Source: Microbacterium proteolyticum
GTDB taxonomy: Bacteria > Actinomycetota > Actinomycetes > Actinomycetales > Microbacteriaceae
DNA length: 64,000 bases
Direction of reading: 5' to 3'
Assembly: GCF_030818075.1 (NCBI RefSeq)
Contig: NZ_JAUSZZ010000001.1
Span: forward strand, 620,001 to 684,000
Within the stretch, counting starts at the first letter, position 1, and each line of letters starts with the position of its first letter. A program made the translations under genes and the position numbers. The notes below the pieces were generated by a model. That model was given only the letters and a program-made list of their open reading frames with translations, was not told where the DNA came from and did not search any database. Positions 51,890 to 60,393 of the stretch are shown here, piece by piece.

Positions 51890-53056
51890 TTGCTCTCCCC
51901 CGCCCTCACGTCCTCACCCACCGTCACCGACCGCATCACCGCCGCCTCCCGCCGCCCCGCCGGGCTGGGAGCGGTGCCGGCGGGTGCGATCTCCTTGGCG
52001 ATGGGTGAGCCCGACGCCGACACCTCCCCCGCCATCACTGCCGCCGCGGTCACCGCCCTGCGCGCCGGACGCACCCGCTACGAAGCCCTGACCGGAGCGC
52101 CCGCGCTGCGCAGCGCCCTCGCCGAGCACATCACCGCCGGCACCGGCCGGCCCACCAGCGCCGCCGAAGTGGTCACGACGCACGGAGGAAGCGCGGGGCT
52201 GGCGGCGACGATGCTCGCCTTGCTGAGTCCGGGCGATCGCGTGATCGTGCCCGAGCCGACGTACTCGCTCTACACCGACCACCTGGCCATGATCGGCGCG
52301 GAACAGGTGTGGCTCGCCCCCACCCCCACCGGTCGCATCGACCTCGTCGGGCTGCGCGCCCTCGCCGCTGACGCACGCATGCTCGTGCTGTGCAATCCGG
52401 CGAACCCCACCGGCGCCGTCCACACCGCGGCCGAGCTGGCCGAGATCGCCGAGATCGTGGCCGCGCACCCGTCGCTGATCCTCGTTTCCGACGAGGCGTA
52501 TTGCGACATCGTCTTCGACGGCGCCGACTTCCTCTCCGCCGCCGCCCTCCCCGGCATCCGCGAGCAGGTCGTCCTCGTCGGCACGTTCTCGAAGTCGTAC
52601 GCGATGACCGGGTGGCGCCTGGGCTACGTCGTCGCGAACGAGGAGCACGCCGCACGCATCAATCTGGTGCACCGCACCCTGAACGGCGCGCTCAGCACGT
52701 TCGTCCAGGACGCCGGCCTCGTCGCCCTGCGTACCCCTCCCGGCGAGCTGGCGCGGATGCGCGACACGTATCAGCGCCGCCGCGACCTCGTCGTCCGGCA
52801 CCTCGATGGCATCCCGGGCATCGACCTGGCCCGTCCCGCCGGCGCGTTCTACGCCTTCCCGCGGGTGCACACGGACGTCGATTCGCAGACGCTCGTGCAG
52901 CGTCTGGCCGAAGGGGGCGTCCTGCTGCGTGCCGGCTCGGAGTACGGTCCGTCCGGCGAGGGACATGTCCGCCTCTCGTTCGCCTCGGACGAGGCGCACC
53001 TCGAGGAAGGGCTCCGGCGGTTCGTCGACGTCGCCCGCCGCCTCATCCGAGAGTGA
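51890..53056 (+). CDS. Class I/II PLP-dependent aminotransferase
   Basis: A 388-residue fold-type I aminotransferase. It shows ISLAMGEPDADTSPA near residues 32-46, RYEALTGAPALRSALAEHI, CNPANPTGAVH near 168-178, and the PLP lysine at about K235 in GTFSKSYAMTGWRLGY. The TTG at 51890 has AGGAG five bases upstream; the GTG at 51884 is the alternative and overlaps the preceding ORF stop. As last gene of the pxp-like operon it may transaminate the amino acid released from the lactam. Substrate specificity cannot be read directly. Confidence 0.88.
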   Translation: MLSPALTSSPTVTDRITAASRRPAGLGAVPAGAISLAMGEPDADTSPAITAAAVTALRAGRTRYEALTGAPALRSALAEHITAGTGRPTSAAEVVTTHGGSAGLAATMLALLSPGDRVIVPEPTYSLYTDHLAMIGAEQVWLAPTPTGRIDLVGLRALAADARMLVLCNPANPTGAVHTAAELAEIAEIVAAHPSLILVSDEAYCDIVFDGADFLSAAALPGIREQVVLVGTFSKSYAMTGWRLGYVVANEEHAARINLVHRTLNGALSTFVQDAGLVALRTPPGELARMRDTYQRRRDLVVRHLDGIPGIDLARPAGAFYAFPRVHTDVDSQTLVQRLAEGGVLLRAGSEYGPSGEGHVRLSFASDEAHLEEGLRRFVDVARRLIRE

Positions 53057-53131
53057 GCGACAGCGTCGCGGTCCGTCGTGGGGCGGATGAGCCGGGAGGT
53101 GTCGACGGACGCGCCGCGCGCCGGGCGCGGG

Positions 53132-53137
53132 TAGCCT
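53132..53137 (+). promoter_or_regulatory. -10 box TAGCCT for Pr6Pr gene (leaderless)
   Basis: TAGCCT ends six bases before the ATG at 53144, supporting that start and a leaderless mRNA. Confidence 0.45.
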
Positions 53138-53143
53138 GAGGCG

Positions 53144-53836
53144 ATGCTGCGTTCGCGCGAATGGGCCCTCGGATGGAACGTCGCGCGCATCGCCGTCGCG
53201 GTGCTGATCGCGGCAGCGGTTCTCGCGCAATTCGCGGCGAGCGTGTCGGAAGCCGTCGCCCGCGGCCGCGACGTGGCGACGGTGATCGCCAACTTCTTCA
53301 GCTTCTTCACCATCCTGTCGAACGTGTCGGCGTGCGTCGTCCTGGTGCTGCTCGGCATCCGGTTCCTCGTGCGACGCCGCACCACCGACGTCGATCCGGC
53401 CCCCGTCGCCGCCGCCCTCGCCTGGGTGTCGACCTACATGATCACCACGGGCGTCGTCTACAACCTGCTGCTGCGCGATCTGCCGCTGCAGCCCGAGACG
53501 GTCGCGTGGTCGAACGAGGTCATGCACGTCTGGGGGCCGCTGTTCCTCCTTCTCGACGTACTGATCGGGCCGAACCGCCGGCGCCTGCCCTGGGCGGCGG
53601 CGTTCGGCGCCGCGATCTTCCCGATCGCGTGGATCATCTACACCCTGCTGCGCGCACCGCTCATCACGAACCCCACGACGAAGGCGCCGTTCTGGTACCC
53701 CTACCCGTTCCTGAACCCCGAGACGGGCGGCTGGGGGCATGTCGTGATGTACATCATCGTCATCGCCCTGGCCATCATCACCCTCGCCTTCGTCGTGGTC
53801 GCGGTCGGCCGCCGACGCGGCATCCGGAGCACCTGA
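53144..53836 (+). CDS. Pr6Pr family membrane protein
   Basis: A 230-residue six-helix membrane protein of the Pr6Pr (FAR-17a/AIG1-like) type. Marks are FFSFFTILSNVSACVVLVLLG near residues 50-70, ITTGVVYNLLLRDLP near 103-117, NEVMHVWGPLFLLLDVLIGP near 126-145, and YPYPFLNPETGGWGHVVMYI near 186-205. The conserved Asn, His and Tyr residues face the membrane in this family, whose function in bacteria is unknown. Confidence 0.82.
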   Translation: MLRSREWALGWNVARIAVAVLIAAAVLAQFAASVSEAVARGRDVATVIANFFSFFTILSNVSACVVLVLLGIRFLVRRRTTDVDPAPVAAALAWVSTYMITTGVVYNLLLRDLPLQPETVAWSNEVMHVWGPLFLLLDVLIGPNRRRLPWAAAFGAAIFPIAWIIYTLLRAPLITNPTTKAPFWYPYPFLNPETGGWGHVVMYIIVIALAIITLAFVVVAVGRRRGIRST

Positions 53837-53857
53837 CCAGGTCGGACGGTCCCCGGA

Positions 53858-54793
53858 TCAGGATGCCGCGCTGCGCGATGCGCGCGGGAGCATCGCGCCC
53901 CGGCGAACTCCGGCCACGGCCATGACCACACCGGCGGCGAGCGCGATCACGATCAGCACGAGCGACCCCTCTCCGCCCATGACTCCGCCGGTGAGCCACT
54001 CCGGTCCCGACAGCTCGGCGCGGAGCAGGCCGTCTCCGGCCTCGGACCCCGACACGTTCAGACCGAACAGCGCGCTCTGCGAGGCGTTGAACGCCAGGTG
54101 GAGCGCGATGGGCAGCCACAGGCGACGCGTGAGGAACCACGCCATGTTGAGCAGCAGGCTCGCCGAGAGGAAGACGTAGACGGCGGCGACGGGCCCGGCG
54201 GGCGACGAGAAGGAGTGCACGAGTGCGAAAAGCACGCTGACGATCGCCAGAGCGCCCCACGACCCGACCCAGCCGTCGAGGATGCGCAGCAGGAAGCCGC
54301 GGAAGAAGATCTCCTCGACGATCGCGGGGCCGACGCCGAACATGATCCCGGTGAGCACGCCCCATCCGAGCTGCACCTCGGTGACGCGGTAGACGCCGAT
54401 CGCCGCGAGAAGGCCGACCGTCGCCGCCACGACGCCGAAACCGACGAGCAGCCCGATTCCGATCTCCGAGACCGCACCGGCACGGGAGAACTCCGTCACC
54501 CGCCGGCGCGAGACGAAGCGCACCACGAGGACGAAGCCCAGGATGCTGAATGCCGCTCCGACGAGGAAACCCACGGGCGCGGCGGGTCCCGGCGCGGAGA
54601 GGATCTCCCCCACCGAGACGACGCCCGTCGCTTCAGCGGTCACCGCGAAGACGAGCACGGCCGCGAGCGTGGTCAGCACCCGGGATCCGACGAACACCAC
54701 GAGCCCGAGGAGGAGTTGAAGGATGCGACGTCGCTCGGGCTGACGGACGTCGACGGTCGGGTGGAGCTCGTGAGGATTGCGCTGCATGTCCAT
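53858..54793 (-). CDS. CPBP family intramembrane metalloprotease
   Basis: A 311-residue multi-helix membrane protein of the Abi/CAAX-protease (CPBP) family. The active-site motif EEIFFRGFL (EExxxR) is near residues 161-169, the second motif VSVLFALVHSF near 185-195, and the third ALHLAFNASQSALFG near 230-244. All predicted metal-binding Glu and His residues are present. The ATG at 54793 or the in-frame ATG two codons later may be used. It converges on Pr6Pr with a 21-bp gap. Confidence 0.88.
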   Translation of the reverse strand: MDMQRNPHELHPTVDVRQPERRRILQLLLGLVVFVGSRVLTTLAAVLVFAVTAEATGVVSVGEILSAPGPAAPVGFLVGAAFSILGFVLVVRFVSRRRVTEFSRAGAVSEIGIGLLVGFGVVAATVGLLAAIGVYRVTEVQLGWGVLTGIMFGVGPAIVEEIFFRGFLLRILDGWVGSWGALAIVSVLFALVHSFSSPAGPVAAVYVFLSASLLLNMAWFLTRRLWLPIALHLAFNASQSALFGLNVSGSEAGDGLLRAELSGPEWLTGGVMGGEGSLVLIVIALAAGVVMAVAGVRRGAMLPRASRSAAS

Positions 54794-55171
54794 CCTTTTC
54801 GCTCAGGGGCTGTCCGCATCCTATCCACGGCCGGCTCGCGTGCGTGCGCCGCGGTCGATGCCCTCCGCCCCTCCGGTCAGCGCGGCGGCGACGCGGGGGA
54901 TGGCTGTGGGAAGCCGACGTGCTCGTCATCGCGCCGTCATCCGCGCACCACGTCAGGCGGAGAAGGCCCCGGCTGGCCGCCGCGTCGTCGGCCGAGGCCG
55001 GACTGCGACGCGGTGCACCGACGAGGAGCGGCGCCGGCGACCGACCGATCTTTTCGCGTGATGCGTACCGCGCGTCGCGTCTCTCGCGCCTCGGAGCCGT
55101 GGGCCGTATCCGGAAAAAGCTTTGCATAGGCATAATGAATCACCCGTTTTGCCTGAAGAAAGCACCAAGAT
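54794..55171. other. 378-bp intergenic region upstream of GH6 cellulase
   Basis: This divergent gap holds the promoters of the CPBP gene and the GH6 gene. Near the latter is an AT-rich stretch (about 55113-55140, AAAAAGCTTTGCATAGGCAT) with a -10-like CATAAT at 55131-55136. A small ORF from 55135 overlaps the GH6 start in another frame and is not supported. Nothing else is seen. Confidence 0.4.
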
Positions 55172-56164
55172 ATGCCGATGTCTCCAAGGTCCTGGAGGAG
55201 TCGCTTCATCGCGGGCGCCCTCGCCGCCGCCCTGTCGTTCTTCGTCGGGGCGCCTGCTTCGGCACGGGAGGTCTCGTCCGCGACGACTCCGAGCAGCAAC
55301 CCCCTGGCATCCGGTCCGGCGATGCCCACGTACTCCGCCGCGGCCGAAGCCCAGAAGGCCGCTGCGGCGGCCGGGCGCACGAGCGTGGCGAAGCAGATCG
55401 GGGTGATCGCGAGCCAGCCGACCGCCGTCTGGCTGGGCGAGTGGTACGACGACGCGGCGCTCGTGCGCGTGCTGCGGGCGGAGTCGGGAGCCGCGATCCA
55501 GCAGAAGAAGACCGCGGTCTTCGTCCTCTACGCGATTCCGGCCCGCGACTGCGACTTCTACTCCTCCGGGGGATTCGACGCCGCCGGGTACCAGCGGTGG
55601 ACCCGCCTCATCGCGCAGACGCTGCGGGGAACGCCCTCCGTCGCCATCGTCGAACCCGACGCACTGTCCATGCTCGGACAGTGCGACGGGCAGGGAGACC
55701 GCCTCGGTCTCATCGCCGACGCGGTGCGCGTCCTGGCCGACGCGGGGGTCCCCTCGTACATCGATGCCGGCAACTCCAACTGGATCCCCGCCGAGACGAT
55801 GGCGGAGCGCCTGCGTGCCGCGGGAGTGGCGAGCGCCCGCGGCTTCTCCACCAACGTCTCCAACTTCAAGCTCACCGCCGACGAGCAGCGCTACGCCGAG
55901 AGCCTGCGGACGCTGCTGGGAGGCACCGCCCGCTACGTCATCGACACCTCGCGCAACGGCCGCGGCTGGACCGGCGACTGGTGCAACCCCTCAGGGGTCG
56001 GCCTCGGCACGACGCCGCGGGCCGTCTCCGGCAGCGGTGGCCTCGACGCGCTGCTGTGGATCAAGCGTCCGGGCGAGAGCGACGGCGAATGCAACGGCGG
56101 ACCGGCCGCCGGCAGCTGGTTCGAGAAAGCGGCGCTCGACCTGGTCGCGCTCCGCAGCAAGTAG
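55172..56164 (+). CDS. Secreted glycoside hydrolase family 6 (endoglucanase-type)
   Basis: A 330-residue secreted GH6 enzyme, hydrolysing beta-1,4-glucan. The signal peptide is at residues 1-32 (RFIAGALAAALSFFVGAPASA). Catalytic-domain motifs are VFVLYAIPARDCDFYSSGG (about 112-130, with the proposed acid-pathway Asp) and VAIVEPDALSML, with D163 as the candidate catalytic acid. The end has STNVSNFKLTADEQRYAESL and a typical RNGRGWTGDWCNPSG. There is no cellulose-binding module. The ATG at 55172 is used; 55178 is also possible. Short for a full cellulase but normal for a bare GH6 domain. Confidence 0.9.
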   Translation: MPMSPRSWRSRFIAGALAAALSFFVGAPASAREVSSATTPSSNPLASGPAMPTYSAAAEAQKAAAAAGRTSVAKQIGVIASQPTAVWLGEWYDDAALVRVLRAESGAAIQQKKTAVFVLYAIPARDCDFYSSGGFDAAGYQRWTRLIAQTLRGTPSVAIVEPDALSMLGQCDGQGDRLGLIADAVRVLADAGVPSYIDAGNSNWIPAETMAERLRAAGVASARGFSTNVSNFKLTADEQRYAESLRTLLGGTARYVIDTSRNGRGWTGDWCNPSGVGLGTTPRAVSGSGGLDALLWIKRPGESDGECNGGPAAGSWFEKAALDLVALRSK

Positions 56165-56170
56165 ACGCTT

Positions 56171-56176
56171 TACCCT
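56171..56176 (+). promoter_or_regulatory. -10 box TACCCT for cyclophilin gene (leaderless)
   Basis: TACCCT ends seven bases before the GTG at 56184 and only one base before the GTG at 56178. This favours 56184 as the start. Confidence 0.4.
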
Positions 56177-56183
56177 GGTGCAC

Positions 56184-56867
56184 GTGCGCATTCGACTGAT
56201 GTCCGCGGCCGTCGCCGCCTCCGCCCTGCTCCTGCTCGCCGGCTGCGCGTCGACCGAGCCGGCTCCGGCGACGAGCCCTTCGAGCGAGAGCACGCCGAGC
56301 GCCGGCGCCGTCTCGGGCGACTGCTCCTACCCGTCGTCCGGCCAGCCCGCCGTCGATGTCACACCGCCGGCGGCGGGGACCGAGCAGCCCACCGGCGAGG
56401 TGCAGGCGGTGCTGCAGACCTCGGCGGGCGACATCCCGCTGACTCTCGACGGCGAGCGCACCCCCTGTACGGTCGAGAGTTTCGTCTCGCTCGCGCAGCA
56501 GCAGTACTTCTCTAACACCGAATGCCACCGGCTCACCACCTCGGGCATCTTCGTGCTGCAGTGCGGCGACCCCACCGGCACCGGACGCGGCGGCCCCGGT
56601 TACCGCTTCGCCGACGAGCTCGACGGGACGGAGACCTACCCGGCGGGCACCGTCGCGATGGCCAATGCGGGCCCGGGCACCAACGGGTCGCAGTTCTTCC
56701 TCGTATACGAAGACACCGAACTCGCCCCGAACTACACCGTGTTCGGCACGATGTCGCCGGAGGGCCTGTCGGTGGTGCAGCAGATCGCCGCGGGCGGCAC
56801 GGCAACCGGAGGCCCCGACGGCGCCCCCGCGAACCCGGTGACCATCACCGGCGTCACGGTCGGCTGA
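56184..56867 (+). CDS. Cyclophilin-type peptidyl-prolyl isomerase lipoprotein
   Basis: A 227-residue lipoprotein with the signal RIRLMSAAVAASALLLLAGC and lipobox Cys near residue 20, followed by a Ser/Thr/Pro linker and a cyclophilin domain. The domain has VESFVSLAQQQYFSNTECHRL, FVLQCGDPTGTGRGGPGYRF and MANAGPGTNGSQFFLVYED, which are typical. It should act outside the membrane as a folding catalyst. GTG at 56184 is chosen from the leaderless -10; ATG at 56199 would shorten the signal peptide. Confidence 0.88.
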   Translation: MRIRLMSAAVAASALLLLAGCASTEPAPATSPSSESTPSAGAVSGDCSYPSSGQPAVDVTPPAAGTEQPTGEVQAVLQTSAGDIPLTLDGERTPCTVESFVSLAQQQYFSNTECHRLTTSGIFVLQCGDPTGTGRGGPGYRFADELDGTETYPAGTVAMANAGPGTNGSQFFLVYEDTELAPNYTVFGTMSPEGLSVVQQIAAGGTATGGPDGAPANPVTITGVTVG

Positions 56868-58391
<1,524 letters not shown>

Positions 58392-58403
58392 CGCACACCT
58401 TCG

Positions 58404-58440
58404 ACGAGAGCCCGCGGCGCGCAGCGTCGCGGGCTCTCGT
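58404..58440 (+). terminator. Intrinsic terminator of argG
   Basis: A perfect 13-bp stem ACGAGAGCCCGCG / CGCGGGCTCTCGT (58404-58416 and 58428-58440) with an 11-base loop, 13 bases after the stop. Confidence 0.8.
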
Positions 58441-58461
58441 GCGCTCGGCGTCGCCCCCCCC

Positions 58462-59098
58462 GGTGACTTCGGCCATATGCACGCGAAGAGTCCGCCCCGA
58501 CGTACATTTCGCGCAAGTCAACGATCAAAGGACCGCGGGCGACGCGCTCGGAGCCCGACCCCGCCGCGACGCGCTCGGAGCCCGACCCGCCGCGACGCGC
58601 TCGACGCCCCGACCCGCCGCGACGCGCTCGAGGCCCGGGATCGGTGACTTCGGCCATATGCACGCGAGGAGCGCGCGGGGCCCGACCCCGCCGCGACGCG
58701 CGCGGGGCCCGACCCCGCCGCGAGGCGCTCGGGCCCGGGATCGGTGACTTCGGCCATATGCACGCGAGGAGTCCGCCCCGACGTACATTTCGCGCAAGTC
58801 AACGATCAAAGGAGCGCGGGCGACGCGCTCGGAGCCCGACCCGCCGCGAGGCGCTCGGGGCCCGGCATCGCTGACTTCGGCCATATGCACGCGAGGAGTG
58901 CGCCCCGACGTACATTTCGCGCAAGTCAACGAGGAAAGGCGCACGGGCGACCCGCCGCGACGCGCGCGGGGCCCGGGATCGCCGCGACGCGCTCGGGGCC
59001 CGGACCCGCAGCGAGGCGCTCGACGCCCGGCATCGGTGACTTCGGCCATATGCACGCCCCGAGTGCATCTCGGCGTACATTTCGCCGAAGTCAGCGAG
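58462..59098. repeat. Array of five promoter-like repeats between argG and the YhgE/Pip operon
   Basis: Copies start at 58462 (to 58532), 58643 (half copy, to 58671), 58743 (to 58813), 58870 (to 58939) and 59035 (to 59098). A full copy has TGACTTCGGCCATATGCACG, a GC linker, and CGTACATTTCGCGCAAGTCA. The two ends are imperfect inverted repeats of each other. GC-rich spacers of 71-111 bp between copies are themselves degenerate 26-bp tandem units (CGCGACGCGCTCGGAGCCCG). The last copy contains TCTCGGCGTACATT, close to the tetR promoter (CTTCGGCGTACACT) at 59173-59186. Long ORFs in several frames are by-products of the repetition. Confidence 0.8.
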
Positions 59099-59159
59099 GG
59101 GGCGGCGGCCGAGGGTGAGGCGCGGCGGCGGCGCGCGGGTCGCGGCCCAAGAAACTACA

Positions 59160-59186
59160 CACACGTGTGCAACTTCGGCGTACACT
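59160..59186 (+). promoter_or_regulatory. Promoter/operator of the TetR-YhgE operon
   Basis: The palindrome CACACGTGTG (59160-59169) is followed by CAACTTCGGCG and a -10 box TACACT (59181-59186), eight bases before the tetR GTG. Half-sites GTGTGC and GTACAC flank the -10. The layout fits TetR autoregulation, and the -10 region resembles the unit repeated upstream. Confidence 0.55.
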
Positions 59187-59194
59187 GGGCCGTC

Positions 59195-59800
59195 GTGAGC
59201 ACCTCCACCCGCCGCGACGCCGTCGAGAACCGCGCCGGCATCCTCCACGCCGCCACCGCGGCCATCGGACACGACCCGCGCGCGTCGATCGACACCATCG
59301 CTCGCCGCGCCGGACTCTCCCGCCGCGCCCTGTACGGCCACTTCGACGACCGCAACGCCATCGTGCGCGAGGTCATCGCCGCCGGCGCCGAGCGTTTCAA
59401 CGCCATCGCCGCGGGCATCGACGACGCCGACTCGCGCGTCGCGCTGGCCCGCCTGGCATCCGAACTCTGGCGTGAAGCCGCGCACGTCCAAGCCGCTGCG
59501 GCCCTCGCGCTCGACGACGCCCACCTCGCCGAGACCTCCGCGGCCCTCGCGCCGCTGCGCCGCCGCATCGCCCAGATCGTGCGCCGCGGACAAGAGGCCG
59601 GAGAGTTGCGCACCGACCTCCCCGCCCCCACGCTGTCGCGCCTGCTCGAAGAGACCGGCCGCACGGTCGTCGCGCGCGTCGACGCCGAGAGCGCGACCGC
59701 ACGCGCGATCGCCGTCTGCGCGGTGCTCGGCATCGCGGGGCTCTCGTGGACCGAGGCGCGCGCGCTGCTCGCCGACCACCCCGATCTGGAGGCGTCGTGA
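59195..59800 (+). CDS. TetR family transcriptional regulator (YhgE/Pip operon)
   Basis: A 201-residue TetR protein. The HTH is ILHAATAAIGHDPRASIDTIARRAGLSRRALYGHFDDRN (about residues 16-54) and the C-terminal domain is Ala-rich and helical. The GTG at 59195 follows a short leader, and the stop overlaps the next GTG (GTGA). It should control the membrane complex encoded downstream. Confidence 0.88.
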   Translation: MSTSTRRDAVENRAGILHAATAAIGHDPRASIDTIARRAGLSRRALYGHFDDRNAIVREVIAAGAERFNAIAAGIDDADSRVALARLASELWREAAHVQAAAALALDDAHLAETSAALAPLRRRIAQIVRRGQEAGELRTDLPAPTLSRLLEETGRTVVARVDAESATARAIAVCAVLGIAGLSWTEARALLADHPDLEAS

Positions 59801-60393
59801 AGATCGTCGTCGACGCCGTCGCCAAGGGCCGCAGCGCCCTGCCCGAGACCTCGACGGCGTTCGAGACCGGCCGCGCGAGCCTCGTCGTCGCGGAGACCGA
59901 GCAGCGTCCCACGGTGCTGGGCCTCGTGGCATCCGGCCGCATGAAGACCGATCGCGGCACCGTCACCGTCGACGGACGGGTGGATGCCAGGACCCTGCGC
60001 CGCCGCATCGCCCTCGTCGACGCGCCCATCGTCTCCGAGCCCGAGCCGAACGTCTCGGTCACCGGCGTCGTCGCCGAAGAGCTGATGTTCGCCGGTCACG
60101 CGCCCACCCCGTTCGCCGCCGCCCGCTGGCTGGCGGGCATCGGGCTCGACGCGATCGCCGGCCTGCCCATCGGCACCGTCGAGCCGTCGGCGCGCATCCG
60201 GCTGCTGCTCGAGCTGGCGACTCTCCGCGCCGACGTCGAGGGGCTCGTGCTCGTCGCCCCCGATCGGCACGGTGGCGAACCGCTCGACTGGTGGCGGATC
60301 GCCGAGGAGTTCGCCGAGCGCGGCTACGCCGTGCTGGTGATCGCCGGGCACGCCTCGCGCACCGCCATCGACGCCCGGGAGGTCGCGAAGTGA
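59797..60393 (+). CDS. Degenerate ABC ATPase-like protein lacking Walker A
   Basis: A 198-residue protein aligning with ABC transporter ATPases. It has VLGLVASGRMKTDRGTVTVDG (about residues 48-68), normally the segment just after the P-loop, then RRRIALVDAPIVSEPEPNVSV in the Q-loop area, an SARIRLLLELATLRADVEGLV segment in place of LSGGQ plus Walker B, and VLVIAGHAS like the switch His. No GxxGxGK[S/T] is present, so ATP binding is doubtful. The GTG at 59797 and the stop both overlap neighbours, so it is co-made with TetR and the Pip protein, perhaps as a structural partner. Confidence 0.62.
   Translation: MKIVVDAVAKGRSALPETSTAFETGRASLVVAETEQRPTVLGLVASGRMKTDRGTVTVDGRVDARTLRRRIALVDAPIVSEPEPNVSVTGVVAEELMFAGHAPTPFAAARWLAGIGLDAIAGLPIGTVEPSARIRLLLELATLRADVEGLVLVAPDRHGGEPLDWWRIAEEFAERGYAVLVIAGHASRTAIDAREVAK

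Noticed and set aside
55135..56199. ORF starting at 55135 in another frame over the GH6 gene
   Set aside because: It overlaps the whole GH6 coding region, whose signal peptide and catalytic motifs are clear; the alternative product is Arg/Pro-rich.
58525..59055. 176-codon minus-strand ORF with recurring MHMAEV segments
   Set aside because: The amino-acid repeats simply mirror the DNA repeats; no RBS, and other frames are equally open.
58462..59098. CRISPR array interpretation of the five-copy repeat
   Set aside because: Repeats are about 70 bp and partly truncated, spacing varies from 71 to 111 bp, spacers are low-complexity tandem units, and no cas genes are present.
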